Notes: generated by a model from the letters alone, not told the origin. A DNA stretch of 36,646 nt from Caldalkalibacillus mannanilyticus JCM 10596 (GCF_000615945.1 NZ_BAMO01000047.1:1-36646), one strand, 5' to 3'. Shown: positions 16,272-25,611, numbered from the stretch's first letter. Numbers and translations are program-made.

Positions 16272-17478
16272 CGTGATTCCCCTCCGTTATATAATAAAAT
16301 TTGGGATGAGGATGACCCAAAAAATCATGATGAGAAATTGTCCAGCAATAAGCACCAGATTTCTTAAAGATAAGGGTATCTCCAACACGTAACCTTTCCA
16401 CTAATGCATTTGAATGAAGACAATCTTTTGGGGTACACAACTCACCAACAATGGTTACACCCTTCTTGGTAATTTCGGGTCGCTCAAAAGGATAGAGCCA
16501 CCTCTCTTGAGGAACAATGCAAAACGGGTGATTATGCCCCCATGAGGCTGGCAAACGATTATGATGAGTCCCTCCTCGGATAATGGCAAAGTATTGATCT
16601 TGGGAGAGCTTCAGATCAATGACCTCCGCTACATAATAACCGTAATCGGCAACGAGAAATCTCCCTGGTTCAAAAAAAAGCTGTGTATTACCAAGGCTTT
16701 GCACTTGTTCACTCTGAGCTAACAAAGAGGTGAAACACTCCCAATCAAATTCTGGAGTATCATCATAAGAAACGCCAAAGCCACCCCCTGCATTAATAAC
16801 TTGAATGTCTAGTCCATATCTCTTCTTCCACTCATCAACTTTCTGAAGGTAATAATGAATCATCTCTACATGTAATGCTGCCTGGAGATTATTCGATAAG
16901 GAATGAAAGTGAAACCCACATAAATGAGCATGTGTATTTTCCTTCTCTTTCAAAAGAGATAAAGCATCTTCTATTAAATATTCATCCATTCCAAATGGAC
17001 TAGGGCGCCCTCCCATGGTAATCTTCGTATGAGGTAAGGTATTGGTTCTCAAGTTCATCCGTAATAACACTTGAGTAGGCTGTTGTTCTCTTTTCGCTAA
17101 TCGAATGACCTTTTTCAATTCTAAAAGACTTTCTATGTGGAGATAGGTCACTTTTTTCCTGATTGCCATTTCAAGTTCATCATCTTTCTTGCCAGGTCCT
17201 CCGAATAAAATAGGAACACTCTCAGATACCTCTCTTACTTTATTCAACTCTCCTATGGAAGCTACCTCAAACCCTCTGACTAGCGGTAGCAATGCCTGAA
17301 TCATTTTTGGATCTGGATTCGCTTTGATCGCATAGAACAGACTTGTACTGACAGGCAGCGCTTTGATTATGCCTTGAACATGCTTTTGGAGCCCTTCTAA
17401 ATCATAAATATACGCACATAGTGGCTCACTGCTTTGCTCCTGCAAAACATGAATCCACTCTTTGACTTTAGGATTCAT
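16231..17478 (-). CDS. sbnH-like: SbnH-like PLP-dependent siderophore-intermediate decarboxylase
   Basis: Fold-type III (alanine racemase-like) decarboxylase related to diaminopimelate/ornithine decarboxylases, 415 residues. PLP Lys52 lies in FYAIKANPDP; other motifs are GFHFHSLS (188-195), GGGFGVSYDD (231-240), EPGR (270-273) and the active-site loop GELCTPKDC (345-353). The stretch RGGTHHNRLPASWGHNHPF is typical of the siderophore-associated subgroup. In staphyloferrin B synthesis SbnH decarboxylates a citryl-diaminopropionate intermediate. Here the partner is probably a diaminobutyrate adduct, because the operon carries a diaminobutyrate aminotransferase (inference). The ATG at 17478 follows GGGAGG by 5 bases and overlaps the preceding sbnG-like gene by 11 bp. 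Confidence 0.88.
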   Translation of the reverse strand: MNPKVKEWIHVLQEQSSEPLCAYIYDLEGLQKHVQGIIKALPVSTSLFYAIKANPDPKMIQALLPLVRGFEVASIGELNKVREVSESVPILFGGPGKKDDELEMAIRKKVTYLHIESLLELKKVIRLAKREQQPTQVLLRMNLRTNTLPHTKITMGGRPSPFGMDEYLIEDALSLLKEKENTHAHLCGFHFHSLSNNLQAALHVEMIHYYLQKVDEWKKRYGLDIQVINAGGGFGVSYDDTPEFDWECFTSLLAQSEQVQSLGNTQLFFEPGRFLVADYGYYVAEVIDLKLSQDQYFAIIRGGTHHNRLPASWGHNHPFCIVPQERWLYPFERPEITKKGVTIVGELCTPKDCLHSNALVERLRVGDTLIFKKSGAYCWTISHHDFLGHPHPKFYYITEGNHDEKSNDSFQILNG

Positions 17479-18253
17479 ACTTTCCTCCCATCACGCTTCG
17501 ATAATCCTTTACTTTTTGTTGATAGGCTCGAAAGGCTGTATTCCGCTCATCGCCTAAAACAAAAAGATGAACGCCTCTTTCCACCCATTTTTTATGCTGC
17601 TCTAGGCTCCTTGAAACCACCGCATATGGAACCTGACAGCGCTTGGATACGTTGTATAATTCCTCTATATGTTTTTCCACCTCTGGATGATGGAGCTCCC
17701 AAGGGACAGAGAGAGATTGTGAAAGATCAGCCGCTCCTTCTAACACAAAACTAATATTCGGGGTAGCTAGGATGGATTCACTATTCCTTATTCCTTCAAC
17801 ACTTTCTATCATGGGAACAATCATAATTTCGTTATTAGCTTCTTCGATATACTCTTGTAAAGAATATTTGGCAAAGGTTCCGGGACGACCGCTGTTTAAG
17901 CTTCTCTTTCCTATCGGATGATAATAGGCATATTGAATGGCTTGTTCTAGCTGTTCCTGCTTCTCCACATGAGGAATCACAATTCCTTGAGCCCCGGCAT
18001 CCAAGACTTTCAATATTTCACTTCGCTCCACTTTGGATATTCTAACAAGTGGCGTTAGCTCTACTAGCTCTGCCGCGCGAATCAATTCTTCCACTGTTTC
18101 CATATTTGTTGAAGCATGCTCATAATCAATAATGACAAAATCATATTCAGCATGACCAATCATTTCGACGATAATGGGATGTGGAATGGAAACAAATAAA
18201 CCGTAAACTGGCTCTCTCCTTGCTATTTTTTCCTTTAGCTGATTTTTTCTCAT
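17468..18253 (-). CDS. sbnG-like: SbnG-like citrate synthase (HpcH/HpaI aldolase family)
   Basis: A 261-residue member of the class II (metal-dependent) HpcH/HpaI aldolase family. The stretch VIIDYEHAS supplies the catalytic His/Asp region, Arg in PLVRISK, the metal ligand Glu in MIESVEG (about 150) and the Asp in LEGAADLSQS (about 176). SbnG makes citrate from oxaloacetate and acetyl-CoA for siderophore use, independently of the Krebs cycle (known for staphyloferrin B). Its place between a NIS synthetase and an SbnH-like decarboxylase is the sbn gene order, which favours this role over an aromatic-degradation aldolase. It overlaps the upstream synthetase by 4 bp (ATGA). Confidence 0.87.
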   Translation of the reverse strand: MRKNQLKEKIARREPVYGLFVSIPHPIIVEMIGHAEYDFVIIDYEHASTNMETVEELIRAAELVELTPLVRISKVERSEILKVLDAGAQGIVIPHVEKQEQLEQAIQYAYYHPIGKRSLNSGRPGTFAKYSLQEYIEEANNEIMIVPMIESVEGIRNSESILATPNISFVLEGAADLSQSLSVPWELHHPEVEKHIEELYNVSKRCQVPYAVVSRSLEQHKKWVERGVHLFVLGDERNTAFRAYQQKVKDYRSVMGGKYES

Positions 18254-20034
18254 AGTAAGGATTCCTTCGCTAGTAATAGAGGATTTTTATTTTTCACTTT
18301 ACGAAAATAGAGTTCACTATCCCCATAAATGCGTCGCTTTGTCATTTCTTCTATTAGCGCATTTTCAGAAAATAAATCAAACATAGCAAAACGCTCTTTG
18401 TACTCTGGATGATCTTTTTGGTATGTGATAATCACTTCTGCACATTGACGCCAGAACTCTCGTTCAGACAGTCCAAACTTCTCCAGAGCAAAACAAAGCT
18501 CTGTCATGCAGATAAAAAAGAAGGCATCAAATGTATAATCCCTGACCTCAGATACATGCTCTGTTTGGAGAAACGAATATCTGTTAAACTTCCGATGAGT
18601 TTCTGGTTCAGGATGGAGCAAAGGAGCCCATTCAGGCTGTAATAGCTTCGCAGGGGTATAACGAACCCCATCATGCAAATCTTTAATGATGATACGCTTA
18701 GGCAAATGATTCTCCACAACAAGAAGGATGTTTTGAGCGTGCGATTCTAAGGCAATCCCATGAGCATACAAAAGGTGAATAATAGGCAGTGTGACCGCTT
18801 GGATCAGTGCCTCACTCCATCCCTTAATCCCGTGCTGAAGAATCGAGTCTTGGATAAATGGCTCCCCATTTTTTTGTACATGCTGTATAGCATTAAGGGG
18901 CCAGGCTTCTTCTTGTTCTTCAAGATAGATCGAAATATTCTCTCTATAAATAGCTCCTAAGGTTCCATAGGCTAAGCGGTAATGCACAGGTGTCAAGCTA
19001 TCGTATCGGTAAGAAATCCCCATGATTTCTCGTAGTATCTGAAACCCTTCTTTTTTCAATAGTGGGTCATGTTTAATAATGTTCTGAAGCCAGTCACTAA
19101 TTAATGGGGCATTTTGCGTTGTATGCTGTGCGAGAATTCGACTTGTTGAGGTATTTGTCATGCTTAGTGAAAGTTTAATATACGGAGCAGACGGATTTGT
19201 ACGATGGGATAATGAACGAATTGATTGCTGGGCTCGATAGAAAGGAGTGGATGCTCCTAGAACAATGATATCTTTGTCCGCTATCTGCTGAATAAAAAGC
19301 GCTTTAAGACGATGTTCAAATTGCCAGGGATGTACAGGTAAGAAAATATATTTTTTATCACGAGCCTCTTGCTCTTTTAGAATATGTTCAAATGCAATCT
19401 GGTCTTGATCTGTAACATGCTGCTTGTATATTTCATCAAACGAGTGATCTGTAGAAATTGACACGTCGACTAATTTCTCGTTTACGGCAACCCAATAGAC
19501 GGATACCTCTTGATTAAATTCAGGACCGTAGGAACCGTTATCTGCCAGCGAAAAACCAATTCTCGATTTATAGCTTGGATGATATGGATGTCCATCTACC
19601 ATATGACTTTCTAGGGCTTCGTAATGACGATCCTGTTCTGGAATTTGATCTACTTGGATCTCCTTCGATTGATAATCCTTGGCTAAGGTTTCTATTAATT
19701 CATAAATAAACTGAGCAGTATAAGCTCCTTCAAGATGATTCTGAATGACTTCTTCTAGAAATACGTACAGATCTGTGCAGAGCGTCCCTTCCCTGTTAAT
19801 AGAGTTTGGTTCTACTTTTATTCTGCCGAAAGACCATTTTTCCTCTGCCCGACATGAATAATGGACCTTGCTACCTTCTGAACTTTTTCCTGTAAATAAC
19901 CACTCTCGATCCGTTCTGACAGCCTCAATCACTTCTTCATACAATAAGGCTTCTAACGTTTGACGCATGATTCTATCTTTTACTTCCTCTATCAGAGATA
20001 ATTTTTCTTTAGACAAGCAATCGGTTGTTTCCAT
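18250..20034 (-). CDS. NIS siderophore synthetase (IucA/IucC family), in the SbnF position
   Basis: An intact 594-residue synthetase. Motifs in order: GHPYHPSYKSRIGF (148-161), PVHPWQFEHR (HPWQ 235-238), the nucleotide/substrate segment RSLSHRTNPSAPYIKLSLSM, ALESHAQNILLVV, and IIKDLHDGVRY. NIS enzymes adenylate a citrate carboxylate and pass it to an amine. The ATG at 20034 (METTDCLSKEK) is preferred: it lies 8 bases after AGGGAG, whereas the GTG at 20043 overlaps that site. It overlaps the preceding synthetase by 26 bp and the SbnG-like gene by 4 bp, so it is translationally coupled. By position after another NIS gene and before the SbnG-like gene it matches SbnF, which adds the second diamine unit in staphyloferrin B. 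Exact substrates here are unknown. Confidence 0.88.
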   Translation of the reverse strand: METTDCLSKEKLSLIEEVKDRIMRQTLEALLYEEVIEAVRTDREWLFTGKSSEGSKVHYSCRAEEKWSFGRIKVEPNSINREGTLCTDLYVFLEEVIQNHLEGAYTAQFIYELIETLAKDYQSKEIQVDQIPEQDRHYEALESHMVDGHPYHPSYKSRIGFSLADNGSYGPEFNQEVSVYWVAVNEKLVDVSISTDHSFDEIYKQHVTDQDQIAFEHILKEQEARDKKYIFLPVHPWQFEHRLKALFIQQIADKDIIVLGASTPFYRAQQSIRSLSHRTNPSAPYIKLSLSMTNTSTSRILAQHTTQNAPLISDWLQNIIKHDPLLKKEGFQILREIMGISYRYDSLTPVHYRLAYGTLGAIYRENISIYLEEQEEAWPLNAIQHVQKNGEPFIQDSILQHGIKGWSEALIQAVTLPIIHLLYAHGIALESHAQNILLVVENHLPKRIIIKDLHDGVRYTPAKLLQPEWAPLLHPEPETHRKFNRYSFLQTEHVSEVRDYTFDAFFFICMTELCFALEKFGLSEREFWRQCAEVIITYQKDHPEYKERFAMFDLFSENALIEEMTKRRIYGDSELYFRKVKNKNPLLLAKESLL

Positions 20035-21697
20035 ACGTTCCACTCCCTATTTTCTTCATGACGTTGATTACCGGAATATAAGAAGGTGCTTCGCTTTTTC
20101 CTGTAAGGCAACTCATCATGTTTTGTTTGGCTCGAAAGGTTTCTGTCGTTAATAGATGAAGGATATACTCTGAATTCTTCTTTTGGTATTCCTGAGCGAG
20201 AACCTCACATACAATCTGCCAAAAATGATCCTCTTCAACATGGATACTTCTCGCTATAGCATGAATAAGTGATCCCAAATGATTCACAATAAAATAGTAG
20301 GATGTCCGTGCCCAGGTTTCCTCCTTTTGATAAAAAAGAGGCCCTGTCGTATTGATATCTTCTGCTACCTTGGTCTGATCCACACTTACACCTTCCAAGT
20401 CTCGAATAATAAACCTATGTGGCATGCCGTCTTTAAGTGTAACTAATGAATTTTGTAAATGGGCTTCAAAATGAATCCCTTTCTCTTCGGCAATACGAAC
20501 CATAGGTACAAGGGAGATTTCCAAATACCGTCTAAACCATGCTTCCAGCTTGTTGCCTTCCATTAAAGAAAATAACCGGGCGGCTTCTCCTTTTGCAGGG
20601 ACTTCAATTAAACTAGAAAGGACATAGGTGGAGCGAACATCGAACTCAATCGGGCGATAGGCAATCGTAAATAGTTTGGTCAGATCATCATGAGCAAAGG
20701 AACAAGTAGCAATCCCTACCTCGTAGGAAACCTTGGTAAATGGGGCTTCTCCAAAACAGTTTCTCTCTATGAGATAACGGGTTGCATCCAACGTTCTTCT
20801 CATTTGTTCTCTTGTATTGTTTCTCATCATATTTGTAATTTGGATATTCAAGGATAGCTTAAGGTTACAGTTCATTTCTGGAATATAAACTGTGCGTACC
20901 GAAGAGGTCGGATACGCCAATGGTCCCAATTGACCAAGAGGAACCAATTTCCCTGCTTCTATATATTCGCGGACTTCTTGAATCGTTTGAACATGCTCAT
21001 ATTGCCATGGATGAAGAGGGAGAAGCCGATACCCTTTTTCTTTCTCTCTCAAAACAGCCTGTACATACTGCTGAACTTCTTCATGCACCTCGATTCTTTT
21101 TTCTTCAGCCACCCATTCTTCCTGAAAAACATCTTGCCTCACAGCCACATAGCATAATTGAAATGAGGTACGAAGCTCAGGGCAAAACCTCTTTACCTCC
21201 TGATCTGTGAAGCCCAATGTATTTTTGGGAAAAGGGTGAAAGGGATGACCGTATAGCAAAGATTGCTCAGAAGAGAGGTAATCTTCTACCTGATGAGAAT
21301 GGGAATGCTCCAAAAATAACATCATCTTCTGATAGCTATTCTCTACCTTAGAAAAAAAGTTTGTTGATTGTTCCTCTGAAATAGATGGGTTTATTTGCTT
21401 TAGCTCTGTAATGATCAATTGAACCAAAGCAGTATAATCTAGCGGCTTTCCCTTGCTGAGGTCAAAACTTTCATATTCGTGCTCCCCTATCGCTGAATAG
21501 TAGGAAAGCTTTCCTGATAGGACAACATCACTTGCTTTAAAATAAATGGAATAGATCTTTTCCTTGGGATGGATGAAAAATAAGTTCGAATGTTTAGTGC
21601 TAAATTCTCTAATATAGCAGTTTAATAGTGTCTTACAAGTATGGATATTGGCTTGTTCCTGACTACTAAACCGCGGACTGTCTTCTATTTCCAGCAT
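20009..21697 (-). CDS. NIS siderophore synthetase (IucA/IucC family), in the SbnE position
   Basis: An intact 562-residue synthetase: YGHPFHPFPKNTLGF (from about 149), LPLHPWQYEHVQ (HPWQ 229-232), PTSSVRTVYIPEMNCNLKLS, FEAHLQNSLVTL and FIIRDLEGVSVDQ. The ATG at 21697 follows AGGTGG by six bases and lies inside the end of the MFS exporter gene (overlap 32 bp). In the sbn operon the gene after the MFS exporter is sbnE, whose product condenses citrate with the first diamine. By analogy this enzyme may act first, here perhaps with 2,4-diaminobutyrate (inference from context; the amine specificity cannot be read from the sequence). Confidence 0.88.
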   Translation of the reverse strand: MLEIEDSPRFSSQEQANIHTCKTLLNCYIREFSTKHSNLFFIHPKEKIYSIYFKASDVVLSGKLSYYSAIGEHEYESFDLSKGKPLDYTALVQLIITELKQINPSISEEQSTNFFSKVENSYQKMMLFLEHSHSHQVEDYLSSEQSLLYGHPFHPFPKNTLGFTDQEVKRFCPELRTSFQLCYVAVRQDVFQEEWVAEEKRIEVHEEVQQYVQAVLREKEKGYRLLPLHPWQYEHVQTIQEVREYIEAGKLVPLGQLGPLAYPTSSVRTVYIPEMNCNLKLSLNIQITNMMRNNTREQMRRTLDATRYLIERNCFGEAPFTKVSYEVGIATCSFAHDDLTKLFTIAYRPIEFDVRSTYVLSSLIEVPAKGEAARLFSLMEGNKLEAWFRRYLEISLVPMVRIAEEKGIHFEAHLQNSLVTLKDGMPHRFIIRDLEGVSVDQTKVAEDINTTGPLFYQKEETWARTSYYFIVNHLGSLIHAIARSIHVEEDHFWQIVCEVLAQEYQKKNSEYILHLLTTETFRAKQNMMSCLTGKSEAPSYIPVINVMKKIGSGTYGNNRLLV

Positions 21698-23090
21698 CTA
21701 TATCCACCTTTCTCCTATTCTTCCTAACAATAAATAAAACCAGGGGTAACGTCGCGAACAGTAAACAACCTAATGCGATGCATTCTTCCTTTAACGTCAA
21801 CCATTTTGCAGCTTCCATCGTTTCTCCGGATTGGACCATGCTCTGCCAGCGAATATCGTAATATAAGGCTAGAAGCATGACTGTAAATGAAGAGAATAAT
21901 CGTTGTATGGTATTCGATAAGGCAGAACCTTCATGCAAGTCCTCCTCTGGTAGGGCGTTCAATCCAATGGTTGTAATGGTCATGTCAGATAACCCATTCC
22001 CCATTCCTCTAAGCGACATAAGGAGAACAAGAACAAAAAGGGGAACTTCTTGTGGAATAAAAGCAAATAAAGAGATCGAGAGGGTCATGAGCACAATGCC
22101 ATAAGCAATAAAATACAAGGGTTTTCCTGAATCAAGAAAATAACCGCCAATCCAAACAAACAGGCTGGTAAAGATAGCAGTAGGGATAAACATTGCTCCT
22201 GTGAGGGAGGGAGAGAGCTGAAACACTTCTTGAAACATCAATGGCAGAACAAAAATAACTCCAAACATCACAGCATCCTGCACCGCAGAAATCATAACCG
22301 AAAGTGCATAGATGGGGTTCCGTAACAAGGTATAACGAATGAATGGCTCCTGTTTTTCATTCTCTTTCTGAATAAAACGAACCAGCATCATCACACCTGC
22401 TATGAGAAATAGGCTAGCGCCCCATTTAGAAATGGTCTGACTGGAGAAGAATTGAATACCTAAGCTTAGTAACGCAATACTGCAAATGATCAAGATGATT
22501 CCTTGGAAATGAAGGTTTTTTCTTTTCAAAGGAACATAGGATTGGATTTGAATGGTGCACCATACCAATGACAAAAGAGCAAAGGGAAACATTTAGCCAA
22601 AATAAATGCTTCAGCTCCCCCACTTGAATGATCACTCCTCCTAACGTAGGACCAATCACTGTGGCAATCGTTAACAGCATTCCCCATACTCCCGTTACTT
22701 TCCCTCGTACTTCTGGTTCGTAGAAATCAAATAATAAGACTAAAGAGAGTGGAATCATGATCCCTGCCGCCACACCATGCATAAATCGGACGAGTAGAAC
22801 AACCTGTACATATTGGTAGCATAAGCCACCCAGTATAGAAAACAGACCAAATAACCCAATACCTAATAAATACGTTTGCTTTCTGCCTAAACGATCCACA
22901 ATCAGTGAAGTCAACGGCATTGTCATTGTCATGGCGACAATATAGAGAATCATCATCCAGCTAGCCAAAGTCGTTGATATATCATACATCCGAACGAAAG
23001 TGGGCAGTAAGATATTAAATGCACTATTGGTCAATACCAAGGAAAAAGCACCTAGAAAAATCGCCAATAAAACAGAAATGCTTCTTCCAT
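21666..23090 (-). pseudogene. MFS siderophore exporter, SbnD-like, frameshifted
   Basis: A major-facilitator drug/siderophore:H+ antiporter of about 475 residues. The N-terminal half (FLGAFSLVLTNSAFNILLPT, the LIVDRLGRKQTYLLG loop A motif, RFMHGVAAGIMIPLSL) and the C-terminal half (FALLSLVWCTIQIQ to FIVRKNRRK) lie in different frames that cross near 22587-22589. One T less in GTTTCCC on the minus strand gives the smooth junction FWLNVPFALL. The N-terminus has a second problem: the frame lacks a good start (first candidate TTG 23067), while an ATG at 23090 encodes MEE and would join SISVLLAIFLGAF if one base were added near 23084. In the same place as sbnD, before two NIS genes, so it should export the finished siderophore. 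Confidence 0.8.
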
Positions 23091-23112
23091 TTCAAAAGAA
23101 ATTCCATTCAGC

Positions 23113-24478
23113 TTACAACATGGAAATCGATTCCATTACAGATTTCTCAAAGATGGACAACACTTCTGCTGTTTCCTGTTCAGTAATCGTTAGAGGAGGT
23201 AAGAAACGCATCACTGCCGAATGACGACCTCCTACCTCAATAATTAAGCCATTCTTAAAGCATCTTTCCTGAATAGTGGCAGCCAGCTTTCCGCAGGTGG
23301 ATAATGTCCTAAGCGGTCTTTATTTCCTTGCGGATGAACAACTTCTACTCCAATCATTAAGCCCCTTCCACGTACATCTCCAATTTCTTCATACTTTTCT
23401 TGTAACGTATTCAACCCTGCAAAGAATTGTTCACTACGCGCTTTCACGTTGTCCATAACCTGGTTTTCTTTTATATACCTTAACGTAGCTAATCCGGTAG
23501 CCATGCCTAATTGATTCCCACGAAATGTACCAATATGTGCTCCAGGATTCCATTGATCCAATTCTTCTTTATAAATCACCACCGACATGGGCAAGCTGCC
23601 TCCAATGGCTTTGGAACTAATAATGACATCAGGAATAATCCCTGCATGCTCAAAGGAAAACATTTCTCCTGTTCTTCCAATCCCTGTTTGTACCTCATCT
23701 ATAATCAAGGGAATCCCTCTTTCCGCAGTCATGCGCCGAATCTCTTTTAGCCACTCAATATCTGCTGGTATGGAGCCACCTTCTCCTTGAACAGTCTCTA
23801 CGATCATTCCGCAAGGGGATGCGATTCCACTCTCACAATCATCTAGTACATTCTCAATATATTGGGCACTAATTTGAGCTGTTTTCCCTTCACCTACCCC
23901 GAAAGGCAACGGTATTCATAGGGAAAAGGCAGAAAGTGAACATCAGGCAGCAGGCTTTGTAAATGCTGTTTTTTGCTTAAGTTTCCACTCATGGACATGG
24001 TTGCTTGAGTCGATCCATGATAGCTCCCTTGAAAAGCCAATATGGATTTTCCTTTCGTCGCATTTTTCACTAGTTTTATTGCCGCTTCCACTCCATCTGC
24101 ACCCGTTGGACCACAAAATTGAATCTTGGTAGTATCTCTTAACGCTTCAGGTAAGATAGAGAAAATTTCTTGCATAAATTCAATTTTTAGAGGGGTGGCT
24201 AAATCTAATGTATGTAATGGAATCTGCTGTTTTAACACATCTTCTATCGCTTTCACTACAACATCATGGTTGTGTCCTAATGCTAATGTGCCCGCACCTG
24301 ATAAACAATCATAGAAAATCTTGTCTTCTGTATCTGTAACCATCATCCCTTTTGCTTTTTTGATCACAAAAGGAAAATGCCGAGGATACGATTTTGCATT
24401 GGATTCCTTTTCAGTTTGAATTTTTAATAACGGATTCTCCATGTTCAATTCGATCATTATGAGCCGCTCCTTTTTCAT
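23113..24478 (-). pseudogene. dat: L-2,4-diaminobutyrate:2-oxoglutarate aminotransferase, frameshifted twice
   Basis: Class III PLP aminotransferase of the dat/RhbA type, about 455 residues when repaired. It makes L-2,4-diaminobutyrate from aspartate semialdehyde and glutamate. Diagnostic segments: ESNAKSYPRHFPFVIKKAKG, DCLSGAGTLALGHNH, IPLHTLDLATPLK, FCGPTGADGVEAAIKL, IIDEVQTGIGRTG, the PLP lysine in SSKAIGGSLP, and GTFRGNQLGMA. Break 1 near 23905: a third C in TGCCTTTC (minus strand) joins YEYRC to PFGVGEGK. Break 2 near 23292 in CCTGCGGAAAG: one added base continues as GKLAATIQERCFKNGLIIEV and ends at 23113. The ATG at 24478 follows AGGTG by six bases; a later ATG (codon 8) also has AAGGAG. 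It lies 11 bp after the ATP-grasp gene. In this operon it replaces the SbnA/SbnB diaminopropionate pathway. Confidence 0.87.
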
Positions 24479-24489
24479 TTATTCACCTG

Positions 24490-25476
24490 TTATTCATTGA
24501 CCACATACTCTAAATAAGCCTTGATAACCTCCCTAGAAGTCCCTTGAGAAGGAAAAATATGATCTATCATATCTGGTAAGGCATTTACTTCAAGTATCCC
24601 TCCATGACTCTGAGTCAGTGGAACACTGATGTCTTGGCATCTGATATCAATTCCAGCAACATCGATATCTAACGTTCTAGCCGCCTCAATGGCAAGACGA
24701 GCATTTTCAGAACAAATGTCGTCTGTTCGATCTACTCTCATTTCGCTAGCTAACACATTTTCACTTGTGAATAATTGGACTCGCTCCCCTTTTTCAAGGA
24801 CATCTTGAATCGTTTTTCCCTGTTTTTTTAAATTGAGCAGCAAATCCGTAGATTCCAGCTCTACCTTTTTCATTGCTTCAAACTCCCCCACATTGTGCTG
24901 TCTGCGAGAATTTTCATTTAGTGTATGAATCAACTGCTCGATGGTTGAAGTACCATCTCCTTCAATATAGGCGGGCTGATACTCTAATACGCCTTCAATT
25001 CTTCCATCAATCACTAATACTCGATAATCATAGCCGGCAATATATTTTTGAACAATCACTCGATCACTATGAGAAGCTGCTAGCTGAATGGCTTGAATCA
25101 ATTGATCTTCTGTTTCGATTCCTAGAGTAACCCCCACACTACACTGAGCATCAAGAGGTTTTACAGCAACAACCTTGTATGTATTCAAAAAACGAACAAC
25201 CTCATCACTCATCTCGGAAACGACCCTATACTCTGGGATGGGCAAGCCCACGCTTCTTAACAGAAAGTTAGAAGCATCCTTGTTTTTGGCTAATAGCCCT
25301 GCAACCAAGGTCAACTTATGAGATCTGGTTTTATTAATCAGCTTCTTTTTTCCTTGGTAAGAAAGTTCTAGAAAATCCTCGCAGCCCAGAAACAAAGGCT
25401 TACACTCTATCCCCATTTCTCTCGCTTTGTCGATAATCAGCTTGTTATGCAGGTTTTGAACCATCTCGTGATTCAC
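24490..25476 (-). CDS. ATP-grasp ligase related to the cyanophycin synthetase ATP-grasp domain
   Basis: A 328-residue stand-alone ATP-grasp enzyme and first gene of the siderophore operon. Visible features: NKTRSHKLTLVAGLLAKNKD, the Lys of VVAVKPLDAQCSVGVTLGI (ATP-binding loop), VIVQKYIAGYDYRVLVIDG, VDRTDDICSENARLAIEAA, DIDVAGIDIRCQDISVPLTQ, and the metal-binding GILEVNALPDM. These match the ATP-grasp half of CphA and related amide ligases, which activate a carboxylate as acyl phosphate and attach an amine. There is no Mur-ligase half and no membrane segment. ATP-grasp ligases occur in other NIS pathways (PvsA of vibrioferrin), so it probably adds an amino-acid or keto-acid unit to the siderophore (inference). 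The start is GTG at 25476, 7 bases after GGGAGG; a Fur box and promoter lie upstream. Confidence 0.85.
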   Translation of the reverse strand: MNHEMVQNLHNKLIIDKAREMGIECKPLFLGCEDFLELSYQGKKKLINKTRSHKLTLVAGLLAKNKDASNFLLRSVGLPIPEYRVVSEMSDEVVRFLNTYKVVAVKPLDAQCSVGVTLGIETEDQLIQAIQLAASHSDRVIVQKYIAGYDYRVLVIDGRIEGVLEYQPAYIEGDGTSTIEQLIHTLNENSRRQHNVGEFEAMKKVELESTDLLLNLKKQGKTIQDVLEKGERVQLFTSENVLASEMRVDRTDDICSENARLAIEAARTLDIDVAGIDIRCQDISVPLTQSHGGILEVNALPDMIDHIFPSQGTSREVIKAYLEYVVNE

Positions 25477-25497
25477 ACTAAAACCTCCCCCTTTAAA

Positions 25498-25518
25498 TGA
25501 AAATGATAATCAATATCA
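25498..25518 (-). promoter_or_regulatory. Fur box of the siderophore biosynthesis operon
   Basis: On the minus strand two overlapping 7-1-7 Fur motifs are read, TGATATTGATTATCA and TGATTATCATTTTCA, six bases apart. The first differs from TGATAATNATTATCA at one position. This is the classic 21-bp double-dimer site. It lies between the -10 and the ribosome binding site, so Fur-Fe should block transcription when iron is plentiful. Confidence 0.88.
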
Positions 25519-25537
25519 CTTAACTACTCATCCACAG

Positions 25538-25565
25538 AATATAGGATTTTAATAAATATTGTCAA
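25538..25565 (-). promoter_or_regulatory. Sigma-A promoter of the siderophore operon
   Basis: Perfect -35 TTGACA (25560-25565) and -10 TATATT (25538-25543) with a 16-bp spacer on the minus strand, 20 bp upstream of the Fur box. Confidence 0.8.
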
Positions 25566-25583
25566 TACTATATTAAAAAAATA

Positions 25584-25611
25584 GGAAAAAGAACCTAATA
25601 TAGGTCCTTTT
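25584..25611 (-). terminator. Terminator after the siderophore uptake genes
   Basis: The minus strand reads AAAAAGGACCT, ATATT, AGGTTCTTTTT, followed by a T-rich stretch. It starts right at the stop of the second permease (25612), separating the uptake operon from the biosynthesis operon. Confidence 0.75.

Noticed and set aside
14435..25476. Schizokinen/rhizobactin-1021 type pathway
   Set aside because: The aminotransferase would fit, but no lysine/diamine N-monooxygenase or acetyltransferase is present in the operon, and SbnG- and SbnH-like genes point to a staphyloferrin B-like route.
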